Assembly: GCF_900143525.1 (NCBI RefSeq)
Contig: NZ_FREZ01000001.1
Location: 62,001-126,000 of the forward strand
Direction of reading: 5' to 3'
Length of the DNA: 64,000 nt
Source of the DNA: Ruegeria sp. Alg231-54
GTDB taxonomy: Bacteria > Pseudomonadota > Alphaproteobacteria > Rhodobacterales > Rhodobacteraceae
The position numbers and the translations under genes are program-made. Shown in pieces: positions 28,570-36,282 of this stretch. The notes under the pieces were generated by a model, which made no database searches, was not told the DNA's origin, and saw only the letters and a list, made by a program, of their open reading frames with translations. Position 1 is the first letter of the stretch. Every line of letters starts with the position of its first letter.

Positions 28570-29446
28570 GCGGCCAGGTTCCGAGTGGGGCACCTTTGCC
28601 CTGATCATTGCGTGTTATGCGGCGTGGCTGGGGGTGATCTTTACACTTCCCGTCTGGCTGGCCATCCCTGCCATGGGCCTGGTCGCGGCGCTGCACTCGT
28701 CGCTGACGCACGAGGCGCTGCACGGGCACCCGTTCCGCACGCGTTGGCTGAACGAGGCGCTGATGGCGCTGCCTCTGACCTTGTTCATTCCGTACAACCG
28801 GTTCCGCGACCTACATCTGGCGCACCACAGAGATTCGACCCTGACCGACCCCTATGACGACCCCGAGTCGAACTATCTGGACCCGAAGGTTTGGAATACG
28901 CTCAAAAGCTGGCAAAAGCGGCTCCTGAGGGCGAACAACACACTGCTCGGGCGAATGGTGTTGGGCCCGACGATTGGTCAGTATATCTTCTTTCGGGATG
29001 AGTTGCGCGGCGCCAAACGCGGAGATAGAGCCGTACTGTTGGCATGGGGACTGCACCTGATTGGAGTGGCCGCGGTTTTGTGGGTGGTTGCTCGGTCTCC
29101 AATGCCGCTTTGGGCCTTTGTTCTGTCTGCCTACATTGGTTTGGGCCTAGTCAAGATCCGGACGTTTCTTGAACACCGGGCGCACGAAAACTCCAGCGCC
29201 CGAACGGTCATTGTCGAAGATCGTGGATTGTTGGCTTTTTTGTTTCTGAACAACAATCTGCACGTCGTTCATCACATGAATCCCGGTGCTCCGTGGTACC
29301 GATTGCCTGCGCTTTATCGTGCCGGAAAAGACCGCTATCTGGCCAGCAACCACGCTTATGTCTACCGGTCTTACGGGCAGATTTTCCGGTCCTATTTCTG
29401 GCGTACCAAGGACCCGGTCGAGCATCCGTTCTGGCCAAAGGGTTGA
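28562..29446 (+). CDS. Fatty acid desaturase family protein
   Basis: 294-residue membrane-bound di-iron desaturase/hydroxylase. Three histidine boxes are present: HEALHGH (about residue 50), HLAHH (about 85) and HVVHH (about 232), with an extra HRAHEN. Hydrophobic segments lie between boxes. ATG 28562 lies inside the end of the DUF2061 gene; the longer frame to 28526 is rejected. The substrate may be an acyl lipid, but carotenoid or sterol-type hydroxylases share this fold, so only the family is certain. The XRE regulator next door probably controls it. Confidence 0.88.
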   Translation: MSERPGSEWGTFALIIACYAAWLGVIFTLPVWLAIPAMGLVAALHSSLTHEALHGHPFRTRWLNEALMALPLTLFIPYNRFRDLHLAHHRDSTLTDPYDDPESNYLDPKVWNTLKSWQKRLLRANNTLLGRMVLGPTIGQYIFFRDELRGAKRGDRAVLLAWGLHLIGVAAVLWVVARSPMPLWAFVLSAYIGLGLVKIRTFLEHRAHENSSARTVIVEDRGLLAFLFLNNNLHVVHHMNPGAPWYRLPALYRAGKDRYLASNHAYVYRSYGQIFRSYFWRTKDPVEHPFWPKG

Positions 29447-29467
29447 TTTGACGACACAAGGGAATCC

Positions 29468-30370
29468 ATGAGTTTGTGGATTCCCATCACCATCGCCGCC
29501 GCGGCATTTCAGACCGTGCGGTTCATGCTGCAAAAGTCGCTGAGCACCGTGAAACTTTCGGCAGCCGGCGCGACTTTTGCGCGGTTCGCCTATTCCATGC
29601 CACTGGCCGTTCTAGGCCTGATCATGGCGATGCAGTTGACTGGTTTCAGCCTGCCGACCCTGACGGGGCGGTTCTGGTTGTTTGCAGTGATCGGCGGGAC
29701 AACGCAGATATTGGCGACCATCTGCGTGGTGGCCCTGTTCAAACAACGCAATTTTGCCGTCGGTATTACATTCAAGAAGACCGAAGTTATCCAAACCGCC
29801 ATCGTCGGATTTCTGGTCTTGGGCGATCAGGTGTCCTCGGGTGCGTTGTTTGCGATTGTTCTGGGACTGGTGGCTGTCTTGCTGTTGTCGAAAAGCCCTG
29901 GTGGGGAAGGGGCTTGGTGGGCACACCTCACCAACCGTGCATCGCGCCTTGGGCTGGGTTCGGGCGTGCTGTTTGCTTTCTCATCCGTCAGCTATCGCGG
30001 TGCCTCGTTGGAGCTGGGGGATTTGGACGCCTGGTTCCGGGCGCTGGTCACCTTGGCCGTGGTGGTTTCGTTCCAATTCCTTAGCATGGGGCTATGGCTG
30101 CTATGGCGCGACCGGGCTGAGCTGCGCGCAGTTTGGGACACACGCCGAACCGGTGTTTTTGTCGGGCTCACCAGTCTATGTGGATCGTTCTGCTGGTTTT
30201 TTGCCTTCACGCTGCAAAACGCGGCCTATGTCAAAGCATTGGGGCAGGTCGAGCTGATCTTCAGCCTGTTTGCTTCGATCTTGTTTTTCCGCGAAAGAAT
30301 CACCCGGCGCGAGATCGCCGGGATGACGTTGCTTGGTGCCTCGATACTGGCACTGGTGCTTACGATTTAG
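29468..30370 (+). CDS. EamA/DMT-superfamily transporter
   Basis: 300-residue integral membrane protein with about ten hydrophobic helices in two EamA repeats (about residues 5-140 and 165-300). The FKKTEVIQTAIVGFLVLGDQ and second-repeat KALGQVELIFSLFASILFFRE segments are the paired motifs of drug/metabolite exporters. It starts 21 bases after the desaturase and may be in the same transcript. The exported compound is unknown. Its end overlaps the convergent rhlE by four bases. Confidence 0.9.
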   Translation: MSLWIPITIAAAAFQTVRFMLQKSLSTVKLSAAGATFARFAYSMPLAVLGLIMAMQLTGFSLPTLTGRFWLFAVIGGTTQILATICVVALFKQRNFAVGITFKKTEVIQTAIVGFLVLGDQVSSGALFAIVLGLVAVLLLSKSPGGEGAWWAHLTNRASRLGLGSGVLFAFSSVSYRGASLELGDLDAWFRALVTLAVVVSFQFLSMGLWLLWRDRAELRAVWDTRRTGVFVGLTSLCGSFCWFFAFTLQNAAYVKALGQVELIFSLFASILFFRERITRREIAGMTLLGASILALVLTI

Positions 30371-31782
30371 CCTGCGCGGCGTTCGTCAAAGCTGAGGGCG
30401 ATGAAGCTGGGCAGGTGATCGCCCATGCCGACAACTGCAGGGCCCCTGTCGTCTCTGCGGCCGCGACCTTTGGCCTCTTTGTCCTTACGGGGCTCTCTAT
30501 CCTTGCGCGGTTCTCTATCCTTGCGAGGCTCTCTTTCCGTGCGGGGCTCGCTTTTGCGCCGATCGGACTTTTTGGTGTCCGCCGCTTTGGGCTGATTCTC
30601 GGTTTTTGGGGAATCGGCTTTGGAGTCATCCGCCTCAATCGGGTTGTTCAGACGGGGAATTTCTTTCTGAATCAACTTCTCCACCGCCGCCAGCGCCTTT
30701 TCATCGCGGGAAGAGCAGATCGTGATCGCCTTGCCCTCACGCCCGGCGCGACCGGTGCGGCCAATGCGGTGGACGTAATCCTCGGGGTGGCCGGGGACGT
30801 CGAAATTGATCACATGGCTGACGGATGGCACATCCAATCCGCGCGCGGCCACGTCCGAGGCCACGAGTAGGCGCAAAGACCCATCCCGGAAGCCGTCGAG
30901 TGTTTTCGTGCGCTGGGATTGATCCAGATCGCCGTGAATCGCGGCGGCGTCATAGCCGTATTTCTTGAGAGACTTGGCGCATATATCTACATCCGTCTTG
31001 CGGTTGCAGAAGATGATGGCGTTGGTGCACTTCTCGCCTTCAGCGTCGATCAGCGCCCGCAGGACATTGCGTTTCTGGCTGGCCTCACGATCCCGACGAC
31101 CGCCTTTGAACATGACAACGCCCTGCTCAATAGTCTCAGAAGCGGTGGCCTGACGCGCAACCTCGACCCGCGTGGGTGCAGACAGGAAGGTGTCGGTGAT
31201 CCGCTCAATCTCGGGCGCCATAGTGGCCGAAAAGAACAAGGTCTGGCGTGTGAACGGCGTCAGCGAGAAGATGCGTTCGATATCGGGGATGAACCCCATG
31301 TCCAGCATCCGGTCAGCTTCGTCGACAACCATGATCTGAACACCGGTCAAAAGAAGCTTGCCGCGTTCAAAATGGTCCAACAGGCGACCCGGCGTGGCGA
31401 TCAGAACGTCAACGCCCCGATCAATCAACGCGTCCTGTTCTTTGAAGCTGACGCCGCCGATCAGCAGCGCTTTGGTCAGTTTCAGGTGTTTGGCGTAGGT
31501 GTCGAAATTCTCGGCCACCTGCGCGGCCAGTTCCCGGGTCGGGCACAGCACCAGCGAGCGCGGCATCCGTGCACGGGCGCGCCCACGGGCCAGCAAGGTG
31601 ATCATCGGCAGCGTAAAGCTGGCCGTCTTGCCGGTACCGGTCTGAGCAATGCCCAGAACATCCCGACCTTCAAGGGCAGCAGGTATCGCGCCTTCCTGAA
31701 TTGGCGTGGGCGTTTCGTATCCGGCTTCCTCAATGGCTTTGAGGACCTTCGGGTTCAGGTTCAGTTCGTTGAATTTTGTCAT
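30367..31782 (-). CDS. rhlE: DEAD-box RNA helicase, RhlE type
   Basis: 471-residue ATP-dependent RNA helicase. Motifs in order: Q motif TPTPIQEGAIP, Walker A AQTGTGKT, PTRELAAQV, TPGRLLDHF, DEAD (VVDEADRMLDMGF), SAT, and HRIGRTGRAG in the second RecA domain. From about residue 390 a low-complexity basic/acidic tail follows with hexapeptide repeats REPRKD. ATG 31782 is chosen directly before FNELNL. Related helicases act in ribosome assembly and RNA turnover in the cold. Confidence 0.95.
   Translation of the reverse strand: MTKFNELNLNPKVLKAIEEAGYETPTPIQEGAIPAALEGRDVLGIAQTGTGKTASFTLPMITLLARGRARARMPRSLVLCPTRELAAQVAENFDTYAKHLKLTKALLIGGVSFKEQDALIDRGVDVLIATPGRLLDHFERGKLLLTGVQIMVVDEADRMLDMGFIPDIERIFSLTPFTRQTLFFSATMAPEIERITDTFLSAPTRVEVARQATASETIEQGVVMFKGGRRDREASQKRNVLRALIDAEGEKCTNAIIFCNRKTDVDICAKSLKKYGYDAAAIHGDLDQSQRTKTLDGFRDGSLRLLVASDVAARGLDVPSVSHVINFDVPGHPEDYVHRIGRTGRAGREGKAITICSSRDEKALAAVEKLIQKEIPRLNNPIEADDSKADSPKTENQPKAADTKKSDRRKSEPRTEREPRKDREPRKDREPRKDKEAKGRGRRDDRGPAVVGMGDHLPSFIALSFDERRAG
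30482..30553 (-). repeat. Four tandem 18-bp repeats in the rhlE tail
   Basis: On the plus strand the units begin TCCTTACGG, TCCTTGCGC, TCCTTGCGA and TCCGTGCGG, each 18 bp. They encode the hexapeptide REPRKD and variants in the disordered C-terminal tail of the RhlE helicase. The in-frame unit length would let copy number change without breaking the gene. Confidence 0.85.
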
Positions 31783-31966
31783 GTATGTCCGGTTCATGCG
31801 GACACTAGACCTAGCCCGCGCGTCAAAGGAATGCCGGGCCCGGATGGCCATACGCTGTCACGCGCATTTCGGCTTTGCGCGGACATAACAAAATCATGGG
31901 GCAGGGTCAAATGAAGAGCCCTTAACCTGACGTCGCTAACGCCCACTGCTGGTTTTCCGCAACAAT

Positions 31967-32896
31967 TCAGCAGCTTCCGGGAAAGTGTTTCGCAACCTTA
32001 GCGTCCAGATCCAGCGGTCTGTGCCGGATCAACCCATATTCTTCGAGACGTGCGCGTACGCCGGGATCGGCACCGCTAATTTCGTCATAAAACGCGCGCA
32101 AGCCGTCCTGACCCTGTTCTGTCTCGATCCAGTTGAACAACTCATTCTTGTTCAGACCGCCCAGTTCGCGCGGAACGTTCGGGGACATGCCGGGTTGATA
32201 GGACCCACGCGCCATCCGGAACTGGTAATGCGCCGCCCAGTGATCCCAGTCAGGGGCGTGGCGATGACAAAGCTCCAACCCCGGAAGTTCGAATTTGCAG
32301 GGTAGAAGTTTTTTGTTTTGAAACAGGTTGTGGATGCGAAAGTTCAGCTTTTCCATGCCTGTGCGGACGAACAGCTTACCCTGAACGTGGCTGAGGAACC
32401 CGCCGAGTACAAAGCTGCCATAGTTGGGATAGACGGACTGTACCATGGCTGAGCGGTCCGGGCCGCTGGGGATATGCGCCTTGAACAGATCCTCGCCGCC
32501 TGCCATTGCCTCCATTGGCCGGACGCGGACGGCAGGGATTTCGGCGGGGACGGATTGCAACTGCTCCCGGATGGGTTTTGAAGACCAAAGGAACTCATCC
32601 ACGTCGATATGGGCCAGCCAGTCCAGATCGGTGTTGCGATAGGCGAATGTGGCATGAAGTGTCTGACGAACCTGATGGCGGTCCGGGCGGTCGCGTTTGC
32701 GTTTATCCCAAAAGACATCATCACAGATTCGCGCCCTGATTTTCGGGTGTTTCCTGAGGGCCCGGTGCGCCTCACGATTAGGTTCGTCCAGGTAGATGTA
32801 CAGATAATCCGCACCCAGATCGAGGTGATGGGCCGCGAAACTGAGGATGTCGCGGGTCGATCCGCGAACCATGGACACGATTCCCCAGGTCGTCAT
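31967..32896 (-). CDS. Glycosyltransferase family 2-like protein
   Basis: 309-residue putative glycosyltransferase of the Glyco_tranf_2_4 type. It starts with TTWGIVSMVRGSTRDILSFAAHHLDLGADYLYIY, characteristic of this family, and has the metal/nucleotide-sugar motif AHIDVDEFLW (about residue 96). The C-terminal half includes CHRHAPDWDHW. ATGA overlap at 32893-32896 couples it to the 145-residue gene upstream. The product could be a surface polysaccharide; not determinable here. Confidence 0.85.
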   Translation of the reverse strand: MTTWGIVSMVRGSTRDILSFAAHHLDLGADYLYIYLDEPNREAHRALRKHPKIRARICDDVFWDKRKRDRPDRHQVRQTLHATFAYRNTDLDWLAHIDVDEFLWSSKPIREQLQSVPAEIPAVRVRPMEAMAGGEDLFKAHIPSGPDRSAMVQSVYPNYGSFVLGGFLSHVQGKLFVRTGMEKLNFRIHNLFQNKKLLPCKFELPGLELCHRHAPDWDHWAAHYQFRMARGSYQPGMSPNVPRELGGLNKNELFNWIETEQGQDGLRAFYDEISGADPGVRARLEEYGLIRHRPLDLDAKVAKHFPGSC

Positions 32897-33330
32897 TGGC
32901 GCGCTTCCCTACGCGCCGTACGAGTCCTGCGCATTTTGGCCAGGCGCCGGAACACTGTCCCGGGATCGCGATTCAAAGCCTTGAACAGATGATCCGAATG
33001 CTCGGCCCACAACCGGCAAAACAAGGCGGGGGCGTGGTTCGGCCAGGATCGTTTCCGCAAGTTCGAAATAAGCTGCGCGTTCAGAAACGCCAGTTCAGAT
33101 TTTCCGACGAATTCCTGCGCGGTGTGTCGGCGTTTGCGCGTCCAGGATGTATCGTCTTGGCCGGGTTGCGGCCGGGTCGCGCTTTCAGGAACAATCTGAC
33201 GCGTCAAATGGGTCAGATCGACATCTTCTGCCGGTAGTACCTCGTCCGAGAAGTCGAAAGGCGCTCGTCGCCTTTCGAACCTGTCTTGCAGGGCGGGCAA
33301 GCCACCCGAATACGTTAGATCATCATCCAT
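32893..33330 (-). CDS. Protein of unknown function, coupled to glycosyltransferase
   Basis: 145-residue soluble, Arg-rich protein (net basic) with no recognised domain. It has WTRKRRHTAQEFVGKSELAF and LFCRLWAEHSDHLF segments. It is 21 bases after prfC on the same strand and overlaps the next glycosyltransferase gene by ATGA, so it is expressed with it. The tight coupling suggests a partner or regulator of the glycosyltransferase (inference). Confidence 0.7.
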   Translation of the reverse strand: MDDDLTYSGGLPALQDRFERRRAPFDFSDEVLPAEDVDLTHLTRQIVPESATRPQPGQDDTSWTRKRRHTAQEFVGKSELAFLNAQLISNLRKRSWPNHAPALFCRLWAEHSDHLFKALNRDPGTVFRRLAKMRRTRTARREARQ

Positions 33331-33351
33331 TCGTGCTTTCGGCCCGTGCCA

Positions 33352-34959
33352 TCACGCCATCATCTCTTTCGTGGCCGTCAGGTTCAGTTCGGGGTAGTCG
33401 CGGACGACCCGGTCGATGTCCCACTGCAGGCGCGTCAGATAAACGATATCGCCGTCATGATCATGGGCGATGTGCTGCTTGTTGGCTTCGACGAACTTCT
33501 CGACTTCGGCCTTGCCGCCACTGACCCAGCGGGCCGAGGTGAATTGCGACGCCTCAAAGCGCACGGGCAGGCCGTATTCCATCTCAATCCGGCTGGCGAG
33601 TACTTCGAATTGCAACGCGCCGACGACGCCGACGATAAAGCCCGATCCGATCGAAGGTTTGAACACCTTCGCGGCACCTTCCTCGGCAAATTGCATCAGA
33701 GCCTTTTCCAGATGCTTGGCCTTCATTGGATCGCCCGGGCGCACGGTTTGCAGCAGTTCCGGCGCGAAGGACGGGATGCCGGTCACCCGGATCGCTTCGC
33801 CTTCGGTCAGCGTGTCGCCGATGCGCAATTGCCCGTGGTTGGGGATGCCGATGATATCACCGGCCCAGGCCTCTTCGGCCAGTTCGCGGTCGGACGCCAG
33901 AAACAGCACAGGGTTCGAAATCGCCATCGGCTTTTTCGATCGCACGTGGGTCAGCTTCATACCACGCTTGAAATGGCCCGATGCCATGCGAACAAAGGCG
34001 ACGCGGTCGCGGTGCTTGGGGTCCATATTTGCCTGAACCTTGAAGACAAATCCGGCGACCTTCTTTTCATCCGGTGCGATTTGACGGGGTTCGGCAGACT
34101 GGATCTGCGGCTGCGGGCCATAAGCGCCGATGCCCTCCATCAGTTCTTTTACGCCGAACGAGTTGATCGCCGAGCCGAACCAGATCGGGGTCATATGCCC
34201 TTCAAGCACCGCCTGCGGGTCCATGGCGGGCAGCAGTTCGCGCGCCATCTCGACCTCTTCAAGAAACTTTTCCAACAGATGCTCGGGCACGTGTTCGGCC
34301 AGTTTCGGGTCGTCCAGCCCGTTGATTTCGATGCTTTCGGCAACTTTGTTACGGTCGGCGCGGTCCATCAGTTCCAGCCGGTCGCGCAGCATGTCGTAGC
34401 AGCCGATGAAATCGCGGCCCACACCAATTGGCCATGCCGCAGGGGTGACGTCGATGGCCAGCATTTCCTGAATTTCGTCGATGATCTCGAACGTATCGCG
34501 GCTTTCGCGGTCCATCTTGTTACAGAAGGTCAGGATCGGCAGATCACGCAGGCGACAAACCTCGAACAGTTTCTGCGTCTGGCTTTCCACGCCTTTCGCG
34601 CCGTCGATCACCATCACGGCGGCGTCCACTGCGGTCAGCGTGCGATAGGTATCCTCGGAAAAGTCTGAGTGACCGGGTGTATCCACCAGATTGAACCTGA
34701 AGGTGTCATAGTCAAATGACATCGCCGATGCGGAAACCGAGATACCGCGATCCTTCTCCATCTGCATAAAGTCCGAACGGGTCCGCCGGGCTTCGCCCTT
34801 GGCGCGCACCTGACCGGCCATCTGAATAGCGCCCCCGTACAACAGGAACTTTTCAGTCAGCGTCGTTTTGCCCGCATCCGGGTGCGAGATGATGGCGAAT
34901 GTCCGGCGCCGGGCGATCTCGGGCGGCAAAACGGGTTGGTTGGTGGCGGTATCAAGCAT
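33352..34959 (-). CDS. prfC: Peptide chain release factor 3
   Basis: 535-residue translational GTPase that recycles RF1/RF2 from the ribosome. GTPase motifs: SHPDAGKTTLTEK, the switch region KDRGISVSASAM, DTPGHSDFS, NKMDRES. Domain II and III blocks (RFEASQFTSARWVSG near the C-terminus) match RF3 rather than EF-G. ATG 34959 gives the usual length; the longer frame to 35127 crosses the divergent promoter region. Confidence 0.97.
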   Translation of the reverse strand: MLDTATNQPVLPPEIARRRTFAIISHPDAGKTTLTEKFLLYGGAIQMAGQVRAKGEARRTRSDFMQMEKDRGISVSASAMSFDYDTFRFNLVDTPGHSDFSEDTYRTLTAVDAAVMVIDGAKGVESQTQKLFEVCRLRDLPILTFCNKMDRESRDTFEIIDEIQEMLAIDVTPAAWPIGVGRDFIGCYDMLRDRLELMDRADRNKVAESIEINGLDDPKLAEHVPEHLLEKFLEEVEMARELLPAMDPQAVLEGHMTPIWFGSAINSFGVKELMEGIGAYGPQPQIQSAEPRQIAPDEKKVAGFVFKVQANMDPKHRDRVAFVRMASGHFKRGMKLTHVRSKKPMAISNPVLFLASDRELAEEAWAGDIIGIPNHGQLRIGDTLTEGEAIRVTGIPSFAPELLQTVRPGDPMKAKHLEKALMQFAEEGAAKVFKPSIGSGFIVGVVGALQFEVLASRIEMEYGLPVRFEASQFTSARWVSGGKAEVEKFVEANKQHIAHDHDGDIVYLTRLQWDIDRVVRDYPELNLTATKEMMA

Positions 34960-35068
34960 GAACGCGCGTATATGCGGGGAATTCTGCCGAGGCAAGACAA
35001 AGGGGGTGTTCAGAATCGCCTGATAATGGCAAAAAGAACATACAGTGAACAAGTGATGGAGAGGTGTG

Positions 35069-35431
35069 ATGAATTTAAAAGAAATCGCAAACGAACTGGT
35101 CGCTGGTTGCCGCGAGGGCCGGGCCAAAGCGAATTTGGATAAGCTCTATGCAGACAATGCCGTTTCTGTCGAAGCTGTGGATTACTCGGGTATGGGGCGC
35201 GAAGTCGCCGGGCGCGACGCAATCCGCGGCAAACACGAATGGTGGGAAGGCGCACATGATGTAACCGAAGCTTCGGTAAGTGACCCATTTGTGCATGGTG
35301 AAGACCGCTTTGCCGTAATTTTCGAAGTGAAGGGTACTGTACTGGAAAGCAATGACAGCTTTGATATGCGCGAGGTCGCCATTTACCACGTCGCGGATGG
35401 CAAGATCGTGCGCGAAGAGTTCTTTTATTGA
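35069..35431 (+). CDS. SnoaL-like / NTF2-fold protein
   Basis: 120-residue protein with an NTF2-like cone fold (SnoaL family). Visible are KLYADNAVSVEAVD, the GRDAIRGKHEWWEGAHDV segment and the C-terminal FDMREVAIYHVADGKIVREEFFY. Such proteins bind small hydrophobic ligands or act as hydratases or isomerases, but no catalytic residues are assignable. ATG 35069 with GAGAGG upstream. Divergent from prfC, with 109 bases between the starts. Confidence 0.83.
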   Translation: MNLKEIANELVAGCREGRAKANLDKLYADNAVSVEAVDYSGMGREVAGRDAIRGKHEWWEGAHDVTEASVSDPFVHGEDRFAVIFEVKGTVLESNDSFDMREVAIYHVADGKIVREEFFY

Positions 35432-35500
35432 TCAATGGTCCATTGCTGGTCTTCCCTGAAAGGCTGGTGCTAGATGTGCGGCAAAGACAGGGAGGATCAG

Positions 35501-36280
35501 ATGGATCTTGGGATAAAAGGTAAACGTGCGCTGGTTTGTGCCAGTAGCAAAGGTTTGGGTCTGGGTTGTGCCGAGGCATTGGCCGCGGCGGGTGTTGATC
35601 TGGTGATGAACGCGCGCGGGTCTGAGGCTTTGGAGGCATCGGCTGACCGCATTCGCGCTGAGCATAGCGTACAGGTTCAGACTATCGCCTGCGATGTGAC
35701 TTCGGCGGAGGGGCAGGCGCAGGCAATCGAAGCCGCGCAGGGCGTTGATATCCTTGTGACAAATGCCGGAGGCCCGCCCCCGGGTTTGTGGTCGGACTGG
35801 GATCGCGATGATTTCATCAAAGCGCTGGACTCCAACATGCTGACGCCAATTGCGTTCATGAAGGCTTTGTTGCCTGGGATGATGGACAAAGGCTGGGGCC
35901 GGGTGGTGAATATCACCTCGCAATCTGTGCGCGCACCGATCCCTGCGCTGGGTCTGTCGAATGCAGCCCGCACCGGATTGACAGGCTATGTTGCCGGAAC
36001 TGCGCGTCAGGTCGCACCAAAAGGTGTGACGATCAACAACTTGCTGCCGGGCATTCATGCCACTGACCGGGCGGACTCATTGGATGGTGGTGTCGCCGCG
36101 CAAAGAGGAATTTCGATGGACGAGGCGCGTGCTGAACGCGCGGCAACCATCCCGGCGCGCCGGTATGGAACGCGTGAAGAATTTGGTGCAGCCTGTGCGT
36201 TCCTGTGTTCGCAGAATGCCGGTTTCATTGTCGGGCAGAACATACTTCTGGATGGTGGCGCAACCAACCTGACGATGTGA
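35501..36280 (+). CDS. SDR-family protein lacking the canonical catalytic Tyr-Lys
   Basis: 259-residue Rossmann-fold protein. The coenzyme motif (CASSKGLGLGCAEAL) and TNAGGPPPG are present. Where the classical YxxxK is expected after TSQSV, the sequence is ALGLSNAARTGLTGYV, so Tyr and Lys are replaced by Asn and Arg. This pattern recurs in an atypical SDR subgroup, so it is not decay. The C-terminal GQNILLDGG is normal. ATG 35501 has GGAGG. It starts 69 bases after the SnoaL-like gene and ends two bases before the AlkC-ArsM frame. Confidence 0.88.
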   Translation: MDLGIKGKRALVCASSKGLGLGCAEALAAAGVDLVMNARGSEALEASADRIRAEHSVQVQTIACDVTSAEGQAQAIEAAQGVDILVTNAGGPPPGLWSDWDRDDFIKALDSNMLTPIAFMKALLPGMMDKGWGRVVNITSQSVRAPIPALGLSNAARTGLTGYVAGTARQVAPKGVTINNLLPGIHATDRADSLDGGVAAQRGISMDEARAERAATIPARRYGTREEFGAACAFLCSQNAGFIVGQNILLDGGATNLTM

Positions 36281-36282
36281 TC

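Noticed and set aside
33346..34668. 440-codon plus-strand frame inside prfC
   Set aside because: It is the complement of a strongly supported release factor 3 gene, has no recognisable domain, and is a byproduct of GC-rich codon usage.
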